Assembly (NCBI GenBank): GCA_965112735.1 | Contig: OZ218952.1 | Span: forward strand, 2,666,001 to 2,730,000 | Reading direction: 5' to 3' | Source: Phaeosaccion multiseriatum | Lineage: Eukaryota; Ochrophyta, other classes | Length of the DNA stretch: 64,000 nt | In this document: in pieces, positions 33,690 through 45,875 of the stretch | How the letters are laid out: every line of letters starts with the position of its first letter | How positions within the stretch are numbered: position 1 is the stretch's first letter | Made by a program: the position numbers and the translations under genes | Notes under the pieces: generated by a model | The model's database searches: none | What the model was told of the DNA's origin: nothing | The model's input: only the letters and a program-made list of their open reading frames with translations

Positions 33690-36600
33690 CCCTCAATATG
33701 CCGACGTCTCTTTCTCTTCTCTCTCTCCCTCAACTCTCTTATCTCTCGCTCTGTCTCTGTCTCTCCTCTCCGTCTCCATCCACACCCTCCACCCCCCCCC
33801 TCCCACCCGCACTAGAGACAACCGCACCCCCATGTCAGAGCTTCAATCCATGATCACTCGCGAGCTAGACAAGCTCGATACTGAGGGCTTCCTGCGCTAC
33901 TTGCCCACTCTCGCCAACGGGATTGCCGGCTTCTTCATTGTTGAGAGGACGCTCATGATGAAGGTGGGTAGTAAGTCAATGGGTGGGGGTGGGTGGGTGG
34001 GGTGGATGGGTGGTGGGTGGGTGTCAGGACTGTGGGTGATTGGGTGTCAGGACACAGGGTGGGGGGGGGTGTGAGATTGGGAGAGGGGGAGGAGCAGGAG
34101 GAGCCCTTTCAAAGCAAGCGAACCGCGCTTGCCCCCCTCTCCACATCCACTGCCATCTCCCTCCCCCTCATTGACACATCCTGACCCCCCGTCCGCTGCC
34201 ATCCATCCATCCATCCATCCGCTCATCCACTGCCATCCACTGCCATCCCATCCGTCCAATCCAGGTGGACCACAAGGAGGGCATGCTCTCTCCTGCCCAA
34301 TTAGACGAGGCGTGGGAGCACTGTGCAGTCTCACTCGAGGCCCAGATTGTTGCCAACGTCCCCGGTCTCAGCAGAGTCGGGCATTATGTGCAGATCAAGG
34401 AGACTCTCCTCACCCTGGGTGAGTGGAGGGGTGGGTGGAGTGGATTGTGGCAGGCATGTGGGTGGTGGAGTGGCTCAGTGGGTGGGTGAGTGAAATGAGC
34501 AGCCTTGGGTCTTGGGGTAGCAGTGGCACGCTGACAGCAGATGATGAAGCTGGAATCAACGGGGGCCTGAATCTTCCCCTCTCCCCCTCTCCCCTCCCCT
34601 CCCCTCCCCCCCCCTCCCCTCCCCTCCCCTATCAGGTATCATAATGGATGACCTGGAGATGGACACCACAGTCCTTATGGACCTTCTACGCCGCCTCGCC
34701 ATCCCCTTCCAAAAGCTCCAACTCGCGGCCTTTGAACGCACTTGTATAGGGGCGGCAGAAGACGAAGGGTATCAGCCGCTCGAAGTGCCCGACAGAGAGT
34801 TTTACGATGCTGTCATTCTGCCCTTGGGCCTGCATGAGGAGGGAGTTGTCGGGGTAGGGGGGGTAGGCGCCGAGGGGGTGGATGCTGTCGACCCATACTA
34901 TTTTAAGGTGGGTGGGGAGGGGAAGGGGAGGGGGAGAGGGAGGGGGAGAGGGAGGGGGAGATTGGCACCCCACTTTTGACTTTTGAAGGGCATGACCCTC
35001 TGCCCCTACCCCTGCTCTGCTCTACTCGGCTCCATGCCCTGCTGATCCCCTATGACTCATCCACTGCCATCCCTTACACCTCCCTCCCTCCGTCCGTCCC
35101 TCTCAGGCGATGCGCTTCCCCAAAGTGTATCCCTTCTCCCCCACTGTACCTGAGATGGGCTTTGCGCTGCTCAAGGTGTGTGTGTGTATGTGTGTGCGTA
35201 TGCATGCATGCGTGCGCGTGTGTGTGTGTGCGCGTGTGTAGGTTTTGTGTGGATGTGCGTGTGTATGTATGTGACACAAAGTGTTAACATTTCGACTTTC
35301 ACGCTCTGATGCCCCCCCCTCCGGCCCTCCTCTCTCTCTTTTGTTCATTGATTTCACTCGTGTGCTCACTGACTTACTCGTGTACTCACTGACGTACTCA
35401 GGTGGCATGCATGATGGTGGCTTTCGTGTCTCGCATGGAGATTCCCAACACGGCCGCCATCGGATTCAAGGTACACACATACACACACATACACACATAC
35501 ACACACATACACACACACGTAACTTACCCCATCCACGACCATCTCTCTCTCTCTCACGCCCCCCTTACTTACGGACTTACTTTAGGCCCTGGAGCAGGGC
35601 GCCTCTGTGCTGCAGCGGCTCGTGACGGAGCAAGTGGCGCAAGCAGAGAGAGACACTCACATACTCAAGAGCAGCCAGATCTCTGTCAACAGCGCGGTAA
35701 GATGGATTGAATCAAGTACCAAGGGTGTGTGTGTGTGCACATAGTGGTGGTACTGCACATAATCATTGTTTTGCCTTTCCTTGTGCCATACCCTCTCTTG
35801 GGACACATGCATACTCACACTCACTTTTGGCCCACTTGAACAACTCTGTCGTGCCCCCCCCCCCGTCCCACCTCTCCTTTGTCAACTTAACGTTTCGCTG
35901 ACGTATGTGTGGACCATCTCATCTCAACCCCCCCCCCCCCCTATCTACCCCCCCCCCCCTTGCCCTCTCCCTCTCCCTCTCCCCCTCCTTCTTCCCCCTC
36001 TTGTTCAGTACCTGGCCAGGCTGCCCATCTCACTGGCGAACTCTCTGTGGGAATGCCTGTCAGCCATGCAGCTCACTGACTTAGGGGGGGGCTTCTCCTC
36101 CCTCTCAGAGGCCTCCTTCCAGTCCCTCGACAAGTCGGGGAAGGTACGACTTACGCCATCCTCACCATTGGCTTACTTCATCCTCACCATTGACTTACTC
36201 TGCATCCTCACCGTTGACTCACTGCATCCTCACCGTTGACAACGCATTCTCACCATTGACTTTATTTATGCTCACTTGGACTAACTTCATCCCCACCATT
36301 GACACACGCATTCCCTTCATTAACTTCCTGTATCACCACCATTGAGATACGGCATCTCCCCGTTTACTCACGATTTGCTTCCTCCCTCCCTCCCTCCCTT
36401 CCTCCCTCCCTCCCTCCCTCCCTCCCTCCCTTCCTCCCTTCCTCCCTTTCTCCCTTTCCATCCACTCACCCCTCCCTCCTCCACGACCACCGTTACACCA
36501 CCTCCCACCTTCCTGCCTCCCTCTGTTCATCCATCCATCCATCCATCCATGCATCCATCCCTTTCTCTCTCCCTCCCTCCCTCCCACCTCCCCCCCCCTA

Positions 36601-39273
36601 GGCCCTGGAGCTGATCAGCGATCGTGCCAGAGACCTCATCTTCGAGCTCATCCGCCGCAAGGCAGACGAGTTGTTGCAGGGCCTGCCATTTGTGAGGTGA
36701 GGAGGCAGTTTCAGTTCCAGCTTGTCTGCCCTTGTAGCATAGGCACAGAAGCCTCGACATCGATCCCATATGTGGTCTTCGATATTGATGAGGTCACATA
36801 AACTGCAGACTGAAAAAATGTTGTTCAATACATCAAAAACTTAAGTCTCTCTCCCTTCCCCTCGCTCAACCAACCACCTAACCAACCAACCAACCAATAC
36901 ATCAGATGGGAGCCTGGCAGTGTGGCATCACACCCCCAAGCCTATGCCGACGACCTCGTCAACTACCTCAGAGTCACCTTCATGAACCTCGCCGGCATGC
37001 CCTCTGCTATGAGAGAGGCGGCCCACTTTACCTGTCTATCGCACGTCAGCAACTCGATACTCAACTTTGTGCTGAGCAAGGAGGTGGGTGTGCGATGTGG
37101 GGATGAGGTGGGAGGAAGAGAGAGGGAGGGAGAGGGAGAGGTAAAGAAAGAGAGAGAGAGAGAGGGAGCGAGCCACATGGAGGGGGAGAACCCAGAGGAG
37201 AATGGCGAGTGGCGAGTGGAAGAGAAGCGGCCGCTGGAAGCTGATTTCCCCGTCTCTATCTGCCTGTCTGCTTTGCCCCTCTCCGCCTCTGCCCTGCCTG
37301 CCTACCTGCCTCTGCCTGCCCTTCCACTCACCTGTCTGCGTCTCTGAATTTGTTCCTTCCTACAAATCCTACCCCGCCTCTCTCTCTGGCTCCTCGTCTC
37401 TCCATCCCCCTCCCTTTCGCTCTGAACACACACACACCTCTTTTTCTCGCCTCGCTCCTCCTCTCTCCCCTCCCCTCTCCCCCTTTTCAATCCCCAGGTG
37501 CCAACTGTGAACATGATGGGTATCCATAACCTCGCACAGGACGTTAGTGCCCTCATGGACTTCGCTGAAGAGAGCGGTATTGAGGGACTGAGGGAATGCT
37601 TCGGCAACCTGTGAGTAGAGATGGAGGCATATGGGAAAGAGGCAGAGAGACCCTCTCAAGTTTCAGTCGATGTCTCATTCACTTGACCTTCTTTTGCTTG
37701 TCGTGTCGCAACACCCTACGCACGTATACCCTCCGTCCGACACCTCTTCCATTCCCCTCCCCACTCTTCTTGCTCCTCTTCCTCCTCCTCTTCCTCCTCC
37801 TCCTCCTCTTCCTCCTCCTCCTCCTCCTCCTCCTCCTCCTCCTCCTCCCCTGCCCTCCCCTCCTCACAGCTGGCAATTGGTGACCATCGTGCTCGAAGCC
37901 GACACCAAGGCCATGACCGACCCGAGCCTGCGAGCGGATCGATACCCTCGATTGGACGTACATAACCTCGTGCTGTTGCTTGAGAAGGTGGGTATGGGGT
38001 CCATCGTCACTCACTCACTCACTCACTCACTCACTCACCCACCAATTCACTCACTTTAATCACTCACTCACTCACTCACTCACTCACCCACGTGCTTTCT
38101 CTTGTTGTCTCGAACTCACTCAGCCTCTCACACTCATTCACTTACGCACTCACCCACCCACCCACTCACTCACTCACTCACTCACACACTCACTCACTCA
38201 CTCACTCACTCACTCACTCTCTCACTCACTCACTCACTCACTCACTCGCTCACTTACTCACTCACTCACTCACCCACCAATTCACTCACTTTAATCACTC
38301 ACTCACTCACTCACTTTAATCACTCACTCACTCACTCACTTTAATCACTCACTCACCCACGTGCTTTCTCTTGTTGTCTCGAACTCACTCAGCCTCTCAC
38401 ACTCATTCACTTACGCACTCACTCACTCACCCACTCACTCACTCACTCACTCCCTCACTCAACTCACTCACTCACTCACTCACCCACTCACTCGTTCGCT
38501 CACTCACTCAGTTCACTCAGCCACCCAACCACCCACCGATCCTCACCCATTCGCTCACACAAGTTACTCACTCACTCACTCACTCACTCACTCACTCACT
38601 CACTCACTCTCTCACTCACTCACTCACTTACTCACTCACCCACTCACTGCCTTACTCATTCATTCACTCACTCTCTCACTCACCCACTCACCCACTCACG
38701 GCCTTACGCATTCACTCACTCACTCACTCACTCACCCACCCACTCACTGCCTTACGCATTCATTCACTCACTCACTCACCCACCCACTCACTGCCTTACG
38801 CATTCATTCACTCACTCACCCACTCACTCACCCACTCACTGCCTTACTCATTCATTCATTCACTCACTCGCTCACTCACTCACTCACTCACTCACTCACC
38901 ACCCCTTCTGTCCTGACACCCTCCACTCCATTAGTACCGTAACTTGGGGTGGGGGGCGAAGATAAAGAGCACCGGAGATGAGGTGGCGTCCCTCGACGTT
39001 AAGCAGGTGTGTGTGTATGTGTGTGATGAGTGTCGATACAGCGTGTCGACAGTGTCGGTACAGTGTCGGTATCGATGTGTCGGTATATCAGTGTTTATAT
39101 ATATTTATATATTATATATATACATGTATTACATATATATATCTGATGTGAAAGAAGTAGAAGGAAGAGTGGGGGAACTGGTTGCTTAGCCCGCTGAAAA
39201 CCGAAAACTACTCCTTTTGAACAACCAACAGGTGCAGGTGGTGCTAAAGACACTCAAGCTCGAGGAGCGATGA
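30607..39273 (+). CDS. SEC15: exocyst complex subunit SEC15 (EXOC6)
   Basis: Twenty-two exons: 30607-30690, 30929-31092, 31414-31549, 31799-31959, 32109-32202, 32407-32549, 32692-32760, 32967-33039, 33324-33427, 33816-33963, 34265-34418, 34636-34907, 35107-35175, 35402-35470, 35586-35696, 36009-36143, 36602-36696, 36906-37083, 37498-37610, 37870-37987, 38935-39006 and 39232-39273. Every phase agrees; 867 aa, near the usual SEC15 size. Family blocks are visible: HYAEFIDSVEELMKMRHEL near residue 84, the KYYSALNTMDEI block, QAYADDLVNYLRVTFMNLAG, and a C-terminal DVHNLVLLLEK. SEC15 links Rab-marked secretory vesicles to the exocyst at the plasma membrane. A Gly/Val-rich insert (about residue 515-528) is local. 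Several introns carry long tetranucleotide repeats. The start ATG at 30607 is the only one in frame. Confidence 0.92.
33561..33688. repeat. (TGTC)n microsatellite
   Basis: Two runs of TGTC repeats interrupted by TTACC units, in SEC15 intron 33428-33815. Confidence 0.95.
38008..38900. repeat. (CACT)n tract with nested duplication in SEC15 intron
   Basis: About 890 bp of CACT/CACC repeats fill almost all of intron 37988-38934. A roughly 65-bp non-repeat block beginning CACGTGCTTTCTCTTG occurs at about 38089 and again at about 38359, so the tract grew partly by duplicating a larger segment. Confidence 0.95.
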
Positions 39274-39728
39274 CAACGCTGGGCGGGTCGATAATCGATG
39301 TGATCGATACGTAGATGTTATCGATGTCCATCATCTCGATTTGCTAGTGAGGAGTAAGGGAGGATTGAGGACGAGGGGGCGTGGAGCGTGGAGTGAGTGA
39401 GAAGTGAGTGAGGAGGGAGGAGCCTCCTTCTCAGCCTTGCCCCCCTCCCCCCCTCCCCCCCTCCCCCCCTCCCTCCGTCCCTCCGTCCGTCCGTCCGTCC
39501 CTCCTGACATAGGGAGGTGGTGCGGGTGTGTCCGAAGGTTGTGTGGTGTCTGCCAACACTTATTGATAGTTATATTCACGATACTCGTACCATTGTGTAG
39601 ATTGTTTGTACAAACAAATAGGAGATTAAAAAAAGATGGAAGATACGTACGTACAGGTCTTGTTTATCGTCCTTCTTTCTCAATGGGACGCAAACCTTCC
39701 TCTTTAGGTAAAAAGGTGTCGGACTGTA
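39274..39728. other. convergent intergenic region SEC15 / kinesin
   Basis: 455 bp shared by two 3' ends. A CCCCCCTCCCCCC/CCGTCCGTCC low-complexity stretch lies at about 39440-39500. No gene seen. Confidence 0.45.
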
Positions 39729-39926
39729 CTACCTCACAACCCTCCTCACTCGCTTCTCTCGCCTCCGTGCGGCGGAGGCTGTATCACCAACTGCTACATG
39801 TGGCCTCACGCTCTGCTGCTGCAGCCGCTGCTGGTGCTGCTGAAGCTGCTGTAAAGAGAGACCGAAAGAGGGGCCGGCAGCGGCGGCGCTGGAGTGCATC
39901 TGCTCCTGCTGTAGCACCAACTGCTC

Positions 39927-39969
<43 letters not shown>

Positions 39970-42647
39970 TGCTGCAGAGTCATCGGAGGCGGCGCAGTCG
40001 AGTGGTGATAGTCGAAAGTCGAAGAGGGGTTGAACTGCTGCTGCTGCTGAACCACCACCGGCTGCGGCTGGGAATGCCTTCGCCCGTCCCCTCCTCCTCC
40101 TCCCCTCCGCACCACGCCTACACCTGCACCGCTGCCACTCCTCGACCTAACCACACCCCCTCCTCCGCCCCCTGCCGCCCCCGTCCTGCTGGTCACACTC
40201 CCACTGCCGCTCCTCGTCCTGCTGACACTCCTCGTTCGGCCAACAACGCCCCCGGTCCTCACTCCAGCCCTACTCTCCGTCCTCCCCACACCTCCGCTCC
40301 CACTCCCACTTGTCGACCTGCCGAGACTGACGCCACTTCCCGTTCTACTCAAGCCTACCCCACCACCCCCACCTCCACTCCCTGTCCCCGAAGTAATGGA
40401 GCGAATGTCTGCCGCTGGAGAGACCCGTCCAGGGGCCTCCACGCCGGCGAGGTAAGGGGAGATCTCCACGACATTGCGATACACCTCCTCTCGAATGTCG
40501 GCGCCATCTGTTGGGGAACCAACAGCTGCTGCTGCTGCTGCTGCTGCAGCCGCTGCTGCTGCCCCTGCTGCTGGCTGGTGGTGATGATGATGATGGTGAT
40601 GCTGCTGCTGCGGCGGCTGCGGATGTCCGAAGTACCCCTCTGGCGACGACTGAATAGTCGCTACTGCTGCTGCTACTGCTGAAGAATCACTAACTCCTCC
40701 TGCCAGCGGTTGGGTCCTGAAGGACGAGCCGGCAGAGGCCGAGCCCGCTCTGGAGCGGCGCCGTGTGGGGGACATTGTCATGGATGGGGTAGGTCCTGGT
40801 ACGGCGTTGAGAGTGGCTGCCATATGGCGTTGCTGCTGTATCACCAACTGCTGCTGTTGCTGTTGTAGTTGCTGTTGCTGGTGGGGGCCGTTCGCTATGG
40901 GAAGGGGAGGAGGTGGGAGGGCGACGAGAGAGAGGCCTTCGTTCTCGAGCGCCTCCACAAGAGATTCGTCGATCTGGAAACCGTGAGAAAGAGCGACACC
41001 GAGACAGAGATAGAGGAGGGGGGGGGGGGGAGAGGGATGGAGGGAGAGAGAGAGATGGAGGGAGAAACAAGCAGAGAGAGAGGGAAAGATCATGCCGCAG
41101 GCGAACAAAAGGCGGACGAGTGGGGGGGTTAGCCATTGATTCGCCTCCATTCTCTTCCCCCAGTGGGCATTCTTTTCCGATTCACTGCCCCACACGCCCT
41201 CACCTACCCACTCATCCACCCACCCGAGACACGCTTCCCACTCACTCACCCATAGAGTGCCATTCACCCACCCACGCACTCAACTATCCACCCACCCCCT
41301 GTCCTGACACGCCCATGTCCTAGACCCACCCCCCTCCCTCTGTCCTCACGCCCACCCATCCACCCACCCCCTGTCCTGACACGCCCATGTCCTAGACCCA
41401 CCCCCCTCCCTCTGTCCTCACGCCCACCCATCCACCCACCCCCTGTCCTGACACGCCCATGTCCTAGACCCACCCCCCTCCCTCTGTCCTCACGCCCACC
41501 CATCCACCCACCCCACCCCACCCCATCCCATCCCCTGTCCTGACACCTGACACGCACCTCTGCAAGCTCTGAAACGAGGGACTCCTCCTTCCCCTTGAGT
41601 TCATTGACTTGTAGCTTGAGCTTGCCCACTCTTACGTCCCTGTCCACCTGCATCTCCTGCAGAGCTGCGTCTTTGGCGGCGTCCAGCACATCCAGCTGAG
41701 AGGGGGAGGGGGAGGGTGTGTGCGTGTGTGTGCGTGCGTGTGTGTGTTTGTGAGAGAGGGAGAGAGGTTTTGGTGCATGGCAAGAGTGTTGGAAGAGAGG
41801 GGAGGAGAAAGAAGCAAGCAAGGAAGGAAGGAAAGAGGGGGCATTGACGAGAACTTGAGATGAGCTCATCCCATCGGAGACGTTTAAGAAGTCAGTAAGT
41901 CAGTGAAGTTCTCGAGGGCTGCCGGTGTCTCTCCCTCCCTCCCTCCTTCGCTCCCTCCCTCCCTCCGTCCGTCCCCTCCCTCCCACCCACCCCTTCCCTC
42001 CCTCCGTCCGTCCCCTCCCCTTCCCTTCCCTCCCTCCCTCCTAGTTGTTCCCACCCTCCTACCTTGTTGATGGCCAGCCACAAAGCTGCTAGCTCCCTAC
42101 TGCTGCTCTTCTTCACACTCGTCAGCTCTTCGCGAACTCTTTCGTTCTCGGCAGAGAGCCGCTCGCTGGATTCTGTTCACAAAGAGCACACAATATACAC
42201 GGAGAGAAAAGAGAGAAAGAGAGAAAGGAAGAAAGGGGGGGGGGGGAGAGAGGGAAAGCAGAGAGAGGAGAGAGAAAGAAAGCACCCAATGTATATATAT
42301 GTTAGCATCAACATCGAGGTAAGTAAGCCCCCCTGTACACTGAAGGTGACACTAGACGTTATGTAATCATGGTACCGTATGGCGTTACAAATCAAGTGTA
42401 CACACACGCACACACACACACACGGTGCCCACACATACAAACACACACACCCACACGCACACACACGCACGCGCACCTGTTGCTCTGCGAAGGGCCTCCT
42501 CTGCCTTCCGCTTGTCCCTCTCGAGAGCATCCACCTGGGCCTGATTGGACTCAGTCTTGCCGTGGATGCCTTGCAGCACCTCCTGTTGCGAGAGGAGAGG
42601 GGAGGGGGAGGGGAGGGGATGAAGGAGAGGAGGAGGGGGAGCGAGAT

Positions 42648-42687
<40 letters not shown>

Positions 42688-45600
42688 CAGAGTAGAGGGA
42701 GAGAGAGAGTGACGAGAGAGAGAGAGAGAGAGAGAGGACGACGGACCTTCAGAGTGCCCTCCATCTCTTCGTCGTGCTCCTCGTGGAGGCGCTGCACCTC
42801 CACCTGTGAGGAATGGAAGGTGAAGTGGCGCCGTTGGTGACACACACACACACACGCACAGCCACACAATACGTAGAAGGTGTACAGTAGGATGCACATG
42901 TTAGGAAACCTCAGGACACCTCAGGACACCTCAGGACACCTCAGGGCCGCTTCCTTACCTTGTGCTGCTCCTCCAGTCTCCTCCTGGCCTGCCTCTCCTC
43001 CTCCACCTCTTCCCTAAGCCGTTGCATCTCCTGTTGTTGCTGCTGCATCTGCTGTCCCACATGCCCGTCCCTCTGCTCCCTCTCCTTGCTGTGCTGCTCG
43101 GCTGCAGTGCGCATCTTCTCTGCGATGGCTGCTCGCTGCTGCTCCTCCTCCAGCTTTGACTGGTGGGATGAGGGTGGGGGGATTTGGGGGGGCGTATGAA
43201 TGGAGGGAGGTGAGGGCGGGAGGGAGGGAGGGAGGGCGGGAGGGAGGGATGATGTAACAGATGGCAGGCGAGGAGAGAGAGGTGGTGGGCATTGGAACAT
43301 TGGCAATGAGGTAACGACGCGAGCGACGGAGGACGAAGGGCAGACGACCATCCACTGCCATCCCCTTTTCATTCCACGGCCATCCCTCCAATGACATAAC
43401 CCCCCTCCCCCTCCCCAGCCATCCCCCATCCCTCCACTGCCATCCCCATCCACTGCCATCCCCTCCACGGCCATCCCTCCACTGACATAACCTCCTTCCC
43501 CCTCCCCTGCCATCCCCCCGCTCACCTTGAGGCTGTCATAGTCTCCCATGGCCTCGCGGAAGCTCTCCAGCTCCGCTCTCGTCGCGTTATGCGCCTGGCA
43601 GACACAGCAGTTGGTGATATAGACAGCGCCAGAGATAGAGATGTACAGCAAACAGGTAAGACATAGATTCTATACAATGCAAATTCATGGATTTGTATGC
43701 GATCGAACACAATACTGATCCCTGTGGATGAATCTGACTAGTGATGCGAGCAAGGCTTGTTACTTGCTCACTTCACTCACTCACTCCCTCATTCACTCAC
43801 CGCATCCCTCTGCCTGAGCTGTGCTCTGGCCTGCTGGAGCTGCTGCTCCACCTCCGCCCCTCGAGCAATCTTTCCTTTGGCCTCCAGCAGCAGCTCCTCA
43901 AGCCCCTGTCATTCACACATCACAAGCACATCAAAACAAAAGGGGGGGGCGCGTCTCTTGTTTTAGCCACCCCCATCCACTGCCATCCACTGCCATCCAC
44001 TGCTCTCCACTGCCATCCCCTTCCTCCCCTCTCTCCCTCCCTCCTTCCCTCACCGTGATGACTTTTGTGTCCACCCCATACACACCCATCCTCTACCATC
44101 CCCTCTCTCCCTCCCTCCGTCGCCGTGATGACTTTTGTGTCCCACCCCATCCACACCCATCCTCTACCATCCCCTTCCTCCCCTCTCTCCCTCTCTCCCT
44201 CCCTCCCTCACCGTGATGACTTGCGTGTCCCTGTCGGCGCTTTCATCGCTGGCCAGAAGGGCCCTCAGAGCGTCTCTCGCCTTGCCGGCGGAGGCCTCTT
44301 GCGCTCGAAGATGCCTCACCAGTTGCATCTGATCCTCGAGCTTGGCGAGCTAAGGAGGGGAGATGGCAGAGGAGGGGGAGGAGGGTAGGGAGGGAGGGAG
44401 GGAGGAGTGAAACACACGAGTGATGGCTTGCAGGGCTCGATTGCAGGGCTAGTTTGCAGCCCCAGTTTGGGCTCTGCGCCATCCACCACAGCACAACCGC
44501 ATGCAGATTCTCTCTTTTCCTTGTTACAAACATTATGCACTGCCTCCCTTCCCTTCCTCCCCATACCCCGTCCCCCGTCCCTTTTGCCCTCCCTCACCCC
44601 GAGCTCCCCCCACTCCCTCCGTCTCCCCCCTCCCTCCCTTCCTCCCTCCCTCACCTGCTGCCTGTTCTGCTCTTTCAGCCCCTGTTGAATCTTATTATTC
44701 CCCTCCAACAGCGTCGCTTGTGCCCTTAACTCGGCCTCCTTGACCTTCAACTTGCCCTGCCACTCCTCCCTCAGGCCCACCCTAAGCTCGTCCATCTCGT
44801 GCTTGGCCTCAGAGAGGGCAAGGCGGTTGTGCTCGTTGGCGTCCTTCTCACGTCGGAGCTCTTCCAGAATCTGCAGGGATGAGTATGAAGATAAGCATGG
44901 CAGAGGATGGCAGTGGATGGGATGGGGGATGGCAGTGGACGGGATGAGATGAGAGATATACGATGGGATGGCAGTGGAAGGGGTGGCCACTTACCAAGTT
45001 CTGGTCCTGCAAGTTGCGGGTGGCGAGGGCCTCCTTCTCCACGGCTTCGGCCCTCTCCTCTTGTACAAGGACCAGATCCTGGCACACGCCGTCCAGTTCC
45101 TGATGCAGCAGTTGGTGGTACAGCAGCAGCAGCAGCAGCAGGTACCATGATTTGGTATCGAAATTAAAGGGAGGTTGGGGAGGGAGTCGAAGACAGAAAG
45201 TAGAAAAACCCACACAGGCCCCCAACGCACATACGCACGCACACACGCACCCACTTACGCTACACTCACTTACCCTCTGCAAGTCTCCAAGCTTTCCCTC
45301 ATACTCATCCTGCTGCCGAAGTAGAGCGTCTCTACGTCCGTCCAGCGCCGCCATCTGTGAAGACCGCAGCTCCTCTTGCAGGGCCTCCACCTCCGCCTGC
45401 AGCTGCTGCCTCTCCCTTTGGAGGCTGGATATGACGTCTTGCATGGACATTTGCTGCCGCTGCGACTCCCCAAGCTCGCGCCGGAGCTCCTCAATCTCCT
45501 TGCGTAACAGAGCGATGGTCTCATCCCGTTCATCCACTTCTCGTTGCCTGCGCATCTCGAGCCTGTCGATTTCTTCCTGCCTGCGCATCTCGAGCCTGTC

Positions 45601-45722
45601 GATTTCTTCCTGCCTGCGCCGCTGCTGCTGTGGCGTATCGATCGCGCCCACTTGTTGCTGCCGCCTGTCCCGCGCTGCGTGTACTGCTGCTATATCACCA
45701 AGTGCTGCTGTATCACGAACGG

Positions 45723-45755
<33 letters not shown>

Positions 45756-45814
45756 CCCCTCCCCGCTGCTGCTGCTGCTGCTGCTGCCTTCTTTGGGCCT
45801 CTTCTTCCTCCTCC

Positions 45815-45875
<61 letters not shown>

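Noticed and set aside
37999-38900. CRISPR-like array
   Set aside because: Tetranucleotide microsatellite without spacers of constant length, inside a eukaryotic intron.
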